Of a stretch of 64,000 nucleotides of DNA, positions 28,144-36,830 are shown piece by piece. Made by a program: the position numbers and the translations under genes. The stretch spans positions 1,922,001 through 1,986,000 of the forward strand of contig NZ_CP053661.1 in the NCBI RefSeq assembly GCF_013177315.1, given 5' to 3'. The notes beneath the pieces were generated by a model, which made no database searches, had not been told where the DNA came from, and was given only the letters and a program-made list of their open reading frames with translations. The stretch's first letter is position 1; every line of letters starts with the position of its first letter. This stretch comes from Thermoleptolyngbya sichuanensis A183. GTDB lineage: Bacteria; Cyanobacteriota; Cyanobacteriia; Elainellales; Elainellaceae.

Positions 28144-28209
28144 CGTGCAAATTCCACTCTTTCCTGCGCTCCTCTTCGTGCAAATTCTACTCTCTCCTGC
28201 GCTCCTCTT
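28144..28209. repeat. 33-bp tandem duplication
   Basis: Two adjacent 33-base units (28144-28176 and 28177-28209) differ at two positions. They begin CGTGCAAATTC and end GCTCCTCTT. They lie between the response regulator gene and the end of the glycosyltransferase gene. Confidence 0.9.
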
Positions 28210-28245
28210 AAAGACTTAAAGACTCGATACTGCAACCCGCTTCCC

Positions 28246-29112
28246 TCAAAGCCGCCGGATGAGTTGACGGGCGATCGCCCATTGCAGCATTCGTCTTGGG
28301 GCGCTGGCTTTGCGGAGGATCTTGGGTCGGAGGAAACGCCCCAGCAGAAGCCGCCCGATCCCTTTGAGGCGGGCGTTGAGGCGAATCCAGAGATAGCGCG
28401 ATCGCCACTGGTGTCCGGTTCCGGCGTAGAGGGGGCGAAAGGCCACGGGCCCAGCCAGCACATCGGCGCGATGGATGCCGCTAATACCATGCTGGCGATG
28501 CTCCGGGTTGGGGATGCCGCCGTGTTCGCCGTAGTTGCGAAAGCTGATGTAGTTTTTGAAGCCGTGCGATCGCAGGTATTTATCCACCTCGGAGTCGAAA
28601 TTGAAATAGCCCGTGCCGTGATGCTCATGCACCCAGTCAGCCAGTCCACAAAGGCAGCGGGCGGCAGCAGGCGTGACGACGTAGGCCACCAGCGAGGTCG
28701 AAAATCCTTCCGCAAAGCCATCAGGACTGAGGCTATAGATCTGTGCCGCGCAGGTGTAGAGCCAGCAGAGTCCGGTTGAAGGCTGAGACAGATCCATCGG
28801 CAGCGGCAGAGACGACATCCCAACCACGGGCACAAAATCCGCTTCGACAATCAGGGTCGGCCGGGGTTCTGCCGCCGCCTGCACCCATGCCCGACGGTGG
28901 TTCATCATGCAGCAATAGATGGCGGCATAGGAAGAGTCGGGCGATCGCTCATTGCGAAATAGCTTGACCTGCCAGCCTTCATTTGCCAGCGCTTGCTCTA
29001 GCGGCTCAGTCTCTTCCCGATACGCAATAATAAAAGCTTGCTGAATCTCATCTTTGAGCAAGAGCGGCTGAGTCACTGGGCTGACAACATCACGAGTCAT
29101 GGCACGAGTCAT
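28246..29112 (-). CDS. family 25-like glycosyltransferase (LPS/surface glycan type)
   Basis: About 288 residues. The stretch YAAIYCCMMNHRRAW followed by LIVEADFVPV resembles the SHxxxW...EDD block of GT25 enzymes, which transfer galactose to LPS or proteins; the acidic metal site here reads EADFVP. A basic C-terminal tail (RLKGIGRLLLGRFLRPK) could bind membrane. A TTG at 29145 gives a longer frame, but ATG codons at 29112 and 29100 are preferred; these two ATGs lie in an in-frame 12-base duplication, so the true start is ambiguous by four residues. No other glycan genes are nearby. Confidence 0.68.
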   Translation of the reverse strand: MTRAMTRDVVSPVTQPLLLKDEIQQAFIIAYREETEPLEQALANEGWQVKLFRNERSPDSSYAAIYCCMMNHRRAWVQAAAEPRPTLIVEADFVPVVGMSSLPLPMDLSQPSTGLCWLYTCAAQIYSLSPDGFAEGFSTSLVAYVVTPAAARCLCGLADWVHEHHGTGYFNFDSEVDKYLRSHGFKNYISFRNYGEHGGIPNPEHRQHGISGIHRADVLAGPVAFRPLYAGTGHQWRSRYLWIRLNARLKGIGRLLLGRFLRPKILRKASAPRRMLQWAIARQLIRRL

Positions 29113-29114
29113 AG
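29091..29114. repeat. 12-bp duplication covering the glycosyltransferase start codon
   Basis: CACGAGTCATGG is followed by CACGAGTCATAG. On the minus strand each unit supplies ATG ACT CGT, so the protein begins MTRAMTRD with two equivalent in-frame starts. Confidence 0.85.
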
Positions 29115-29296
29115 TCAGAATTACGCTCTCAGTTCTGGATGGCAAACCTTTAGACGCAATTCATGAGAAAAGGAGCGGGGTTAGACTTGCCCTAAAAAAC
29201 CAACGCTGCAAAAACGACCCCTCATGGGAGGATGGTCAGCGGGTCGTTTGCATGGCCTGATCATGAAGCATTTCCTGGATCTGTTACCTGGATTTT

Positions 29297-30598
29297 ATGA
29301 GCAAATTTGTCTCCAGTCTCCAATCTCTGGTCGGCGCTGAGCAACTCTCGGTTTGGGAAAGGGTCGCGCCAGCACTGAAGGCGCAACTGTCTCAGGCGAT
29401 CGCCCCTGGTGGCATACCCGAATGCATTGTGGAGCCAGATTCGCCCGCCCAACTTGCCGCTGTGGTGAAAGAATTGCACGCGCAAAAAGGGCGATCGCTC
29501 CCCTTTGGCACAGGCACCAAGCTGCACTGGGGCGGCGTATCAGACAGCATACAGGTCGGCATCAGCACGGCCCGGATGAACCAGCTCATCGACCATGCAG
29601 CCGGGGATCTCACGGTCACCGCGCAGGCCGGAATGCGGCTGGCCGACTTGCAAGCACACCTGGCTCGACAAAACCAGTTTTTGCCGCTCAACCCGTCCTA
29701 CGGCGACGCAGCCACCCTCGGCGGCATCATTGCCACTGCCGATAGCGGCTCCCTGCGCCATCGCTACGGCGGCGTGCGAGATTTGCTAATCGGCGTGACC
29801 TTGGTGCGGGCGGATGGCGAAATCGCCAGGGCCGGCGGGCGCGTGGTGAAAAACGTGGCAGGCTATGACCTGATGAAGCTATTCACCGGGTCCTGGGGCA
29901 CGCTGGGCATCCTTACAGAAGTCACCTTTCGCGTCTATCCCTTGCCCGAAGCCTCGAAAACGCTGGTGCTGGCAGGAGAACGAGAGGCGATCGCCCGCGT
30001 CACCCAGGCACTCCTCTCCTCAGCGCTTGCCCCAGTTGCAGTGGAACTGGTTGCCCCAGCCGCCATGCAGCACCTCGGTCATGCAGGGCTGGGGCTAGTG
30101 GTGCAGTTTCAGGGTCTTGCCGTTTCGCTAGATGCCCAGGCAGCCCAGTTCCGCCAGTTTGCCCAGTCCGCCGCTCTCGTCGAGTCCACCTACACCGACG
30201 CTGCTGAAGCATCCTTGTGGCAAACATTGCAAGCCCTGTGGGAGACTACTCCTTCCCTCACCTGCAAAATCGGAGTCTTGCCCAATCAGGCCGCCGCAAC
30301 CCTGGAAAAAATTGCCGACCAGTTCCCCTCGCTGTCCTACGGCACGATTCACGCAGGCAGCGGTTTGGGGCTGCTCCGGTTCGCTGACCCGCCCAGCACG
30401 AGCCACCTGCTCGATCTGCGCCGTCTCTGCGAAGCCCAGGGTGGCTTCCTCTCCCTCCTGGCCGCCCCCGTTGACCTGAAACAGCAGATTGACGGGTGGG
30501 GCTATCCCGGCAACGCCCTTGGGCTGATGCGCGGCATTAAGCAGCAGTTTGATCCAGACAGGCTGCTGAGTCCGGGGCGGTTTGTCGGCGGTATTTGA
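29297..30598 (+). CDS. glcE: glycolate oxidase/dehydrogenase FAD-binding subunit (GlcE-like)
   Basis: 433 residues of the FAD-linked oxidase (VAO/PCMH) fold. Seen are PFGTGTKLHWGG in the FAD pyrophosphate region, the long flavin-binding stretch with NPSYGDAATLGGIIA, and GGRVVKNVAGYDLMKLF, which is highly characteristic of GlcE. The subunit works with GlcD and GlcF to oxidise photorespiratory glycolate to glyoxylate; glcD and glcF are not in this window. It converges closely with the GGDEF gene, with only 12 bases between stops. Confidence 0.9.
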   Translation: MSKFVSSLQSLVGAEQLSVWERVAPALKAQLSQAIAPGGIPECIVEPDSPAQLAAVVKELHAQKGRSLPFGTGTKLHWGGVSDSIQVGISTARMNQLIDHAAGDLTVTAQAGMRLADLQAHLARQNQFLPLNPSYGDAATLGGIIATADSGSLRHRYGGVRDLLIGVTLVRADGEIARAGGRVVKNVAGYDLMKLFTGSWGTLGILTEVTFRVYPLPEASKTLVLAGEREAIARVTQALLSSALAPVAVELVAPAAMQHLGHAGLGLVVQFQGLAVSLDAQAAQFRQFAQSAALVESTYTDAAEASLWQTLQALWETTPSLTCKIGVLPNQAAATLEKIADQFPSLSYGTIHAGSGLGLLRFADPPSTSHLLDLRRLCEAQGGFLSLLAAPVDLKQQIDGWGYPGNALGLMRGIKQQFDPDRLLSPGRFVGGI

Positions 30599-30610
30599 TT
30601 TCTCACAACC

Positions 30611-32818
30611 TTAGGACGCTCTCTTCTCCACCTCTACAGGCAGCGCATACTGCCGCTTGCCAGCCTGCTTAGCCTGATACATGGCCAGGTCTGCTTGCTT
30701 GAGCAGGGTTTCGGGGTCGTCGCCGTGGGTGGGATAGAGGCTGATGCCGATGCTCGTGGTGACAGGAATCGACTCACCTTCTAGCGCAAAGCTTTGGGAT
30801 AGCGTATCGAGAATCTTTTCGGCAACGCGGGTCACGTCTTGCACATGGGGAATGGCCGGCAGCAGCACCACAAATTCGTCGCCGCCAAAGCGGGCTACGG
30901 TGTCGCTATTCCGCAGGCAGCGGGAGAGGCGCTGGGCTACGGCTTTGAGCAGCAGATTGCCCATTGCGTGGCCGTAGGTGTCGTTGATGTGCTTAAAGCC
31001 GTCCAGATCCAGGAACAGCACCGCAACAAGCTGGTCGTGTTCTTGCGCCCAGAGGAGCGATTGCAAGAGGCGATCGCACAATAGCTGGCGATTAGGCAAT
31101 CCCGTCAGGCTGTCGTGGTAGGCCAGGTGTTGCAGGTGGTATTGCGCCTGTTTTAGCTCAGCGTTGGAGCGCACCAATTCCGCAGCGGTGCGGCGCAGTT
31201 CTTCTTCCATCTGCTTGCGCTGGGTGATGTCGCGAATCACGCCCACCAGGAAGGTGTTGCCCGCAGCGTCTTTGTGGAGCGATCGCTTGGTTGCCGTCAG
31301 ATAATGCGCTCCATCGGCGCTGGTAAATTCTTCCTCGCTCTCGCTGTCCAACCCTGTTTCAAACACGCTCTCATCATGCTGCCGCAGGAAATTGGCCTGA
31401 TGGGGCGGGAAAATGTCGTGGTCGGTTTTGTCGAGCAGTGTTTCGAGCGGATAGCCCACAAAGCGGCAGAAGGCTTCGTTTAGCACAATCCACCGTCCCT
31501 GCCGATCTTTGACAAACACCGGATCGGGAATCATATGAATGACCGAGCTGAGAAACTCTTTGGATTTTTTGAGTTCCTCTTTGAGGTAGGCAATGTAGCT
31601 CGTAATCACGCCGCTAGACCCAACCAGCGCCAGCAGCGGCGGCACTAGCGGAATCCACCACCCCTGAAGAAATGCCAGGTAGCAACTCCCTAACAGAAGG
31701 CTGCTGCTTCCCAGTAAGGAAATGGCCAGCTTTGCCGGGTGGCGAAATCGCCAGCTTACAACCGCACCCACCAGCGACCAGCCCAAAATCCAGATCCATT
31801 CCACCGGAGAGATCCAGACCTGCAAGGGCGATCGCCCATACAGCGCCGCATCCAGCAGTTGGCTGATGAAGTTGGCGTGGAGCGCTACTCCAGGAATGCG
31901 CTGCACGGTGCCGTTCATTTCCCGGCTGTAGGAGTTGAAAAAGAAATCATTCAGGCTTTCGGCAGTGGAGCCAATCAAAACGATGCGATCGCGCATCAGC
32001 GCCGGATCGACCTCGCCGTTTAGCACTTCAGTCAGCGACACTGTGCGGTAGCCAGAACTGCGCGTGTTCGCCAGAATTTGATAACCGCCATCGTCTGCCC
32101 GCACATAGCCGCCATCGTTGCGACCCAGTCGCCGCAACACCGACTGCCCCAACTTCACCTCGGCAGGATTGTCAGGCGCGGGTTGGGTGCTGATGCCCCA
32201 GTCTTGCAGGTACAAAAGCGCCAGCTTCAGAGCAAAACTGCGGCGCAGTTCGCCGTTTACACCCCAATACAAAATTACCCGCCGCACCCGGTTGTCGCTA
32301 TCGGTCACGACATTGTTAAAGCCGACTTGACCCGCTTGCTTCAGCAGTTTGGGCGGCTCTACACCCGGACTCGTCGAGTCGGGGATTTTCTCAATGCCAA
32401 TGAGATTTGGCGTGGTGCGAAATACCGCCTTAAGTTCGTCGCCGCCCTCGCCCACCGAAAATTCGCGGTAGATGTCCAGCCCAATGGCGCGGGGCTGGTA
32501 GGATTTAATTTTTTGGAGCAAATCCGCCATCACCCGATCGGAAATGGGCCAGTCGCGCAGGTTTTGAATGTCAATGTCATTAATACCGACGATGACGATG
32601 CGCTCATCCATAGGATCTGCTGGACGCAGGCGAAAGGCGCGATCCAGCGCTGCCAGTTCCAAAAATTGCAGCCCACCCAGCCAGCGCAGCCCCAATACGC
32701 CGCATGTCACGGCGATCGCCGTCAGCCAGATACGCCGCTCTCGCCACAGCCGATGGCTGCTCTGCTGGAGACTAGACAACGATTTTGACTTCAGACGGTT
32801 TGCTTGACGCAGCAACAT
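30611..32818 (-). CDS. CHASE2-PAS-GGDEF diguanylate cyclase
   Basis: 735 residues. An N-terminal membrane helix (about 32-50) leads into an extracytoplasmic CHASE2 sensor (about 55-335, with IGLDIYREFSV and RDRIVLIGSTAES), then three membrane helices (about 340-415), a PAS/PAC domain (about 435-555) and a GGDEF domain with the active-site motif GGDEF at 645-649. An RxxD inhibitory site (RNSD) lies five residues upstream. It should make cyclic di-GMP in response to a periplasmic signal, with product feedback. No EAL domain is fused. Single gene on the minus strand. Confidence 0.94.
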   Translation of the reverse strand: MLLRQANRLKSKSLSSLQQSSHRLWRERRIWLTAIAVTCGVLGLRWLGGLQFLELAALDRAFRLRPADPMDERIVIVGINDIDIQNLRDWPISDRVMADLLQKIKSYQPRAIGLDIYREFSVGEGGDELKAVFRTTPNLIGIEKIPDSTSPGVEPPKLLKQAGQVGFNNVVTDSDNRVRRVILYWGVNGELRRSFALKLALLYLQDWGISTQPAPDNPAEVKLGQSVLRRLGRNDGGYVRADDGGYQILANTRSSGYRTVSLTEVLNGEVDPALMRDRIVLIGSTAESLNDFFFNSYSREMNGTVQRIPGVALHANFISQLLDAALYGRSPLQVWISPVEWIWILGWSLVGAVVSWRFRHPAKLAISLLGSSSLLLGSCYLAFLQGWWIPLVPPLLALVGSSGVITSYIAYLKEELKKSKEFLSSVIHMIPDPVFVKDRQGRWIVLNEAFCRFVGYPLETLLDKTDHDIFPPHQANFLRQHDESVFETGLDSESEEEFTSADGAHYLTATKRSLHKDAAGNTFLVGVIRDITQRKQMEEELRRTAAELVRSNAELKQAQYHLQHLAYHDSLTGLPNRQLLCDRLLQSLLWAQEHDQLVAVLFLDLDGFKHINDTYGHAMGNLLLKAVAQRLSRCLRNSDTVARFGGDEFVVLLPAIPHVQDVTRVAEKILDTLSQSFALEGESIPVTTSIGISLYPTHGDDPETLLKQADLAMYQAKQAGKRQYALPVEVEKRAS

Positions 32819-33720
32819 TGCACTTAGATCAGCAGATGGGGCAGAATGCAGGCTGATTGAGGGGGATGCACCGTTTCAGACTTTAAAGTGCCCTGCGATC
32901 CCCTGGAAATCGCCAGAATTTTGGTAAAAAATTTGTCAGCATTCGCAGAAAAATGTGAAGGAGTAATGAAGGGCGATCGCCCCCTTGACGAATCAACAGC
33001 TATACTGCTTGCCTGCGAGACGATCTCATCACTGGTTTCCCGCGCTAATCTAAGCAATAGACTGGACGAGCCTGAAGACATTTCGGGTCAGGCAAGGGCG
33101 TGGAAACTACGGACACGGCCTGCCGCCAATCTGTGCCAATGGCGTTCGCCGGCCTCCGTATCAACCCATACGGACTTTATCTGTGCGTAGCGTAGGGCTG
33201 CCTTGCGGAATTTGCCCCCCAATCTGCCTTGCCAATGGGTTTCCCTGATCTATTTTTCAGATTTGAGCTTCTAGACTTGCCCTCCAAGCTGCGATCGCTC
33301 GTCTTGTTGGCAACGGTCTGGCAGAGCGTCAGCACAAGGGATACAGAGCGCCAGCAGAGCGTCAGCAGGGGGATGCCAGGTGGGGCGATCGCAAGGGGTG
33401 CATCCCACTTTTGTAGCCCTCACCCTAAAGTCCTATCCCAAAGCGGCAGAGGGACATCCAATCCGGCTCCCCTGCTCCCGCTTTGGGAGCAGGGGCTGGG
33501 GGATGAAGGCAAACTTGCAGAACTAGGATGCGCCCGATTGCAAGCGCTTCTGCTCCTCCCATTTACCTCCTCCCACTGCTTCCTCCCATTGCCACGTCAG
33601 ATGCCATCCTGATAGTCTGTCTCGAATTGAATTTGCCTCAAATTTGCCTCAAATTTGCCCCGTCCTTATCCAGTCCCGATTCCCTCACACCCTCGTCGTT
33701 GCATTTTCCAGGTTGATTGC
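32819..33720. other. 902-base spacer with degraded sequence and a common inverted repeat
   Basis: No gene is firmly supported. A 74-codon frame begins at ATG 32966 after GAAGGAG, but its composition is not protein-like towards the end. The stretch holds the hairpin at 33469-33495, partial repeats of CAGAGCGTCAGCA near 33322-33364 and duplicated TTTGCCTCAAA near 33630-33656. Confidence 0.5.
33469..33495. repeat. 11-bp inverted repeat in a dispersed-repeat-like context
   Basis: CCCCTGCTCCC pairs with GGGAGCAGGGG around GCTTT. The surrounding text (CTCACCC upstream, GGGCTGGGGGATGA downstream) resembles small dispersed repeats widespread in cyanobacterial spacers. Whether other copies exist in this genome cannot be seen here. 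Confidence 0.65.
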
Positions 33721-36393
33721 ATGTCTCAGTCCTCTCGCCGCACGATCCATCAGTCTGTCTACCAATCTGTCTACGCCACCGCTCTAGATAATAATGGCTA
33801 CCGATCTTTCGAGTTGCCCGGTGCCCGCCCCCACTACAACCCCGATCGCCCCGGTCAGGTCGAGCATATTGCCCTAGATCTGGATCTAGACCTCGCCCAC
33901 CAGCGCTACAGCGGCACCTGCGCCATTCGGCTCAACCCGGTGCGAAACGGCATTGAGCGGCTGACGCTGGATGCGGTCAAGCTAGACATTCATTCCGTCA
34001 AAGCAGGCAAGCACAAGCTGCACTTTGACTACGACGGCGAACAACTCCAGGTTTCTCTCAAAGACCCCACCCGCTCTGGCAAACCCATCACGCTAGAAAT
34101 CACCTACAGCAACGACCACCCCCAGCGCGGACTCTACTTCATCGCACCCGACCAGCACTACCCCCAAAAGCCCGTGCAGGTGTGGACTCAGGGCGAAGAC
34201 GAAGACTCGCGCTTCTGGTTTCCCTGTTTCGACTATCCAGGGCAACTCGCCACTAGCGAAATTCGCGTGCGTGTACCAAAACACCTGTTGGCAATTTCCA
34301 ACGGCGAACTGCTGGAGACCATCGAAGATGGAAACAGCAAGATCTACCACTGGTTCCAAAAAGAGGTGCATCCCACCTACCTGATGACGCTGGCGGTGGG
34401 TGACTTTGCCGAATTGCGCGACGAGTGGCACGGCAAACCCGTCACCTATTACGTAGAAAAAGGACGGGAGGACGATGCCCGCCGCAGCATGGGCAAAACG
34501 CCCCAAATGATCGAGTTCTTTAGCCAGACCTTCGGCTATGCCTACCCCTTTCCCAAATACGCCCAAGTCTGTGTCGATGACTTCATCTTTGGCGGGATGG
34601 AAAATACATCCACCACGCTGCTGACCGATCGCTGCCTGATCGACGAACGCGCCGCCCTAGACAACCGCAGCACCGAGGCGCTTGTGGCGCACGAACTGGC
34701 CCACCAGTGGTTTGGAGATTTGGTGGTGATTAAGCACTGGAGCCACGCCTGGATCAAAGAGGGCATGGCCTCCTATTCCGAAGTGCTGTGGACGGAGCAT
34801 GAATACACCGCCGACGATGCCGCCTACTATCGGCTGAATGAGGCCCGCAGCTATATTTCTGAAGACAGTAGCCGCTATCGCCGCCCGATTGTGACCCACG
34901 TTTATCGGGAGGCGATCGAGCTATACGATCGCCACCTGTACGAAAAAGGCTCCTGCGTGTATCACATGATCCGCCGGGAGTTGGGCGATGAAGAATTCTT
35001 CGACGCAGTTCACACCTTTGTCAACGACAATGCCCACAAGACAGTGGAAACGGTTGACCTGCTGCGGGCGATCGAAAAGGCGACCGGGCGGAATTTGCAG
35101 TTTTTGTTTGATCAGTATGTCTATCGTGGCGGACATCCCGACTACAAGGTGTCCTATAGCTGGGATGGCGACAGCAAGCTGGCGAAGGTGACGCTGGTGC
35201 AAACCCAGGCAACCGATGGCGATACCGATCTTAGAAGTGACTTGTTTGACCTGAAAATTCCCATTGGCTTTGGCTATGCCAAAGAGGAAGAGGGCAAAGG
35301 TAAGGACAAGGCGGCCAAGCCCTTGGCGACGCTCAAAACCTTCACTGTGCGGATTCATGAGCGAGAACAGTCCTTCTATTTTCCGCTCGATGAAAAGCCG
35401 CAGTTCGTCAGCTTTGATGTCGGCAACCACGTTTTGAAAGAGGTGACGCTGGACTATGGCGTGGCAGAGCTAAAGGCGCAGTTGAAGCATGATCCTGACC
35501 CGGTTTCTCGGATCTATGCGGCGATCGCCCTTGCCAAAAAAGGCAATCTGGAAGCCGTAAAAGCCCTGGGTCACGCTTTAGCGCACGATCCGTTTTGGGG
35601 CGTGCGGGCAGAGGTGGCCGCAGAACTGGCTTCAATCAAGCTGGATCAATCGCTAGAGGCACTGCTAGAAGGGCTAAAGGATGCCGATGCGCGAGTGCGA
35701 CGGTCGGTCGTTGAAGCGCTAGCCCAGATAAAAACCCAGGAGAGCTATAAGGCAATTAAAACCGTAGCCGAAAAGGGCGACCCCAGCTACTACGTAGAGG
35801 CCGCAGCGCTGCGATCGCTCGGCACGGTGGCTGCCAGCCCGCTCAACGGCAAGTCCAAAGAAGAAAAGGTAATCAAGCTGTTTCGAGAGGTGCTGGACAC
35901 CCGCGCCGGGTGGAACGAAACGGTTCGCAGTGGGGCAATCGGCGGCTTGAGCAAGCTGAAAGAATCGGCAGCAGCGCTGGAGCTAATTTTGGACTATACG
36001 GCGATTGGCACCCCCCAAGCCCTTCGATTGGCCGCAATTCGGGCGCTGGGGCCAGTGTCCCTTGGGCAAGAAAAACCCCAGGTCGAGCGCATTCTCGATC
36101 GGCTGCGGGAGTTGTCGGATGAGTCGTTCTTTTTGACCCAGGTGTCCGTGGTGATGGCCCTGGGACAGATGCAAACCACCCGCGCCGCCACAGTGCTGCA
36201 ATCGCTTGCAGACCGCACCCCCGATGGTCGCGTCCGCCGTATTGCCGAAGAAGCAGTGCAGCGGGTGATGAAAAATGCGGGTCAGGATCAGGCTGTAAAG
36301 AAACTTCAACAAGAGCTGGATCAGCTCAAAAAGGACAATCAAACGCTCAAGAGCCGTCTGGAAAGTTTGGAGGCAAAGGCGGCGAAGGGATAG
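33721..36393 (+). CDS. M1 family metallo-aminopeptidase with C-terminal HEAT repeats
   Basis: 890 residues from the ATG at 33721, preceded by CCAGG; a longer frame from 33655 lacks support. The M1 core has GGMENTSTT (substrate-binding GxMEN) and the zinc site HELAHQWFGD with the third ligand in WIKEGMASY. The region after about residue 580 holds HEAT-like helical repeats (for example AIALAKKGNLEAVKALGHAL, ARVRRSVVEALAQ) rather than the ERAP1-type C-domain, and the last 35 residues form a coiled coil. It trims N-terminal residues from peptides in the cytoplasm. HEAT repeats may bind partners (inference). Single gene. Confidence 0.93.
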   Translation: MSQSSRRTIHQSVYQSVYATALDNNGYRSFELPGARPHYNPDRPGQVEHIALDLDLDLAHQRYSGTCAIRLNPVRNGIERLTLDAVKLDIHSVKAGKHKLHFDYDGEQLQVSLKDPTRSGKPITLEITYSNDHPQRGLYFIAPDQHYPQKPVQVWTQGEDEDSRFWFPCFDYPGQLATSEIRVRVPKHLLAISNGELLETIEDGNSKIYHWFQKEVHPTYLMTLAVGDFAELRDEWHGKPVTYYVEKGREDDARRSMGKTPQMIEFFSQTFGYAYPFPKYAQVCVDDFIFGGMENTSTTLLTDRCLIDERAALDNRSTEALVAHELAHQWFGDLVVIKHWSHAWIKEGMASYSEVLWTEHEYTADDAAYYRLNEARSYISEDSSRYRRPIVTHVYREAIELYDRHLYEKGSCVYHMIRRELGDEEFFDAVHTFVNDNAHKTVETVDLLRAIEKATGRNLQFLFDQYVYRGGHPDYKVSYSWDGDSKLAKVTLVQTQATDGDTDLRSDLFDLKIPIGFGYAKEEEGKGKDKAAKPLATLKTFTVRIHEREQSFYFPLDEKPQFVSFDVGNHVLKEVTLDYGVAELKAQLKHDPDPVSRIYAAIALAKKGNLEAVKALGHALAHDPFWGVRAEVAAELASIKLDQSLEALLEGLKDADARVRRSVVEALAQIKTQESYKAIKTVAEKGDPSYYVEAAALRSLGTVAASPLNGKSKEEKVIKLFREVLDTRAGWNETVRSGAIGGLSKLKESAAALELILDYTAIGTPQALRLAAIRALGPVSLGQEKPQVERILDRLRELSDESFFLTQVSVVMALGQMQTTRAATVLQSLADRTPDGRVRRIAEEAVQRVMKNAGQDQAVKKLQQELDQLKKDNQTLKSRLESLEAKAAKG

Positions 36394-36476
36394 TCTCGGT
36401 TTTCACTTTGAAGCCATTGTCTGGAATTTTGAAAATATGGGGTTTTCCCCTGCTTCCACCTGCAAAATGGGCTGCC

Positions 36477-36482
36477 TATAAT
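36477..36482 (+). promoter_or_regulatory. TATAAT -10 element for the 48-residue protein gene
   Basis: An exact TATAAT lies 55 bases before the ATG at 36538. No good -35 hexamer is present, so activation by a regulator is possible. It is downstream of the M1 peptidase stop and suggests an independent transcript. Confidence 0.5.
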
Positions 36483-36537
36483 GGCGTTCATCTAGGTTAA
36501 GAGTCCCGCCTAAATAAGCCTTCTGGGGTGCGTCGTT

Positions 36538-36684
36538 ATGGAGAACCAGAACCCGCCGTTTGCACAGCCCGCCACGCTGATCGAGCAGTCGGGCGATCGC
36601 CCAAAAAGCCTGAAAACCAACCCGTTCACAACCTATCGCGATCCACAGACGGGTCGCTGGATCGTGGTTAAGCCCGCTGGATAG
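36538..36684 (+). CDS. 48-residue soluble protein of unknown function
   Basis: A small protein beginning MENQNPPFAQPATLIEQ and ending in NPFTTYRDPQTGRW plus IVVKPAG. Trp, Tyr, Arg and Pro spacing looks like a folded small domain rather than noise. It has its own TATAAT box upstream and a strong bidirectional terminator downstream, and a HIP1 octamer is used in frame (SGDRP). I believe similar short proteins with TYRDPxTGRW occur in other cyanobacteria but cannot check. Function unknown. Confidence 0.65.
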   Translation: MENQNPPFAQPATLIEQSGDRPKSLKTNPFTTYRDPQTGRWIVVKPAG

Positions 36685-36748
36685 AGCGCTCAAGTTTTTT
36701 GAGTTGAGTGCATCTGTCCAACCTGCTAGGGTTAATCTCTGTCAAGCA

Positions 36749-36784
36749 AAAGAGGGACGCAGTTGATAGGCTGTGTCCCTCTTT
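36749..36784. terminator. bidirectional terminator
   Basis: AAAGAGGGACGCAG pairs with CTGTGTCCCTCTTT (one G-T pair) around an eight-base loop; A and T runs flank both sides, so it can end both the small plus-strand gene and the minus-strand rnj gene. Confidence 0.85.
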
Positions 36785-36830
36785 GTCTTGCTTTATCTAT
36801 GAACTTATCCGCCGTCTAGTCGCTTGTCGT

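Noticed and set aside
28134-28850. 238-residue minus-strand frame overlapping the glycosyltransferase
   Set aside because: It is a shadow in another frame whose C-terminal repeats come from the 33-bp tandem duplication.
32966-33190. 74-codon frame after GAAGGAG in the 902-base spacer
   Set aside because: The ribosome site is good, but the sequence shows no domain, the second half looks non-coding and no neighbour supports it. A homologue search could reopen it.
33655-33720. N-terminal extension of the M1 aminopeptidase
   Set aside because: It lacks an ATG and ribosome site and is Pro-rich; the ATG at 33721 fits better.
36403-36693. 96-residue minus-strand frame opposite the 48-residue gene
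   Set aside because: The plus-strand small gene has a promoter, terminator and more plausible composition; the minus frame has none.
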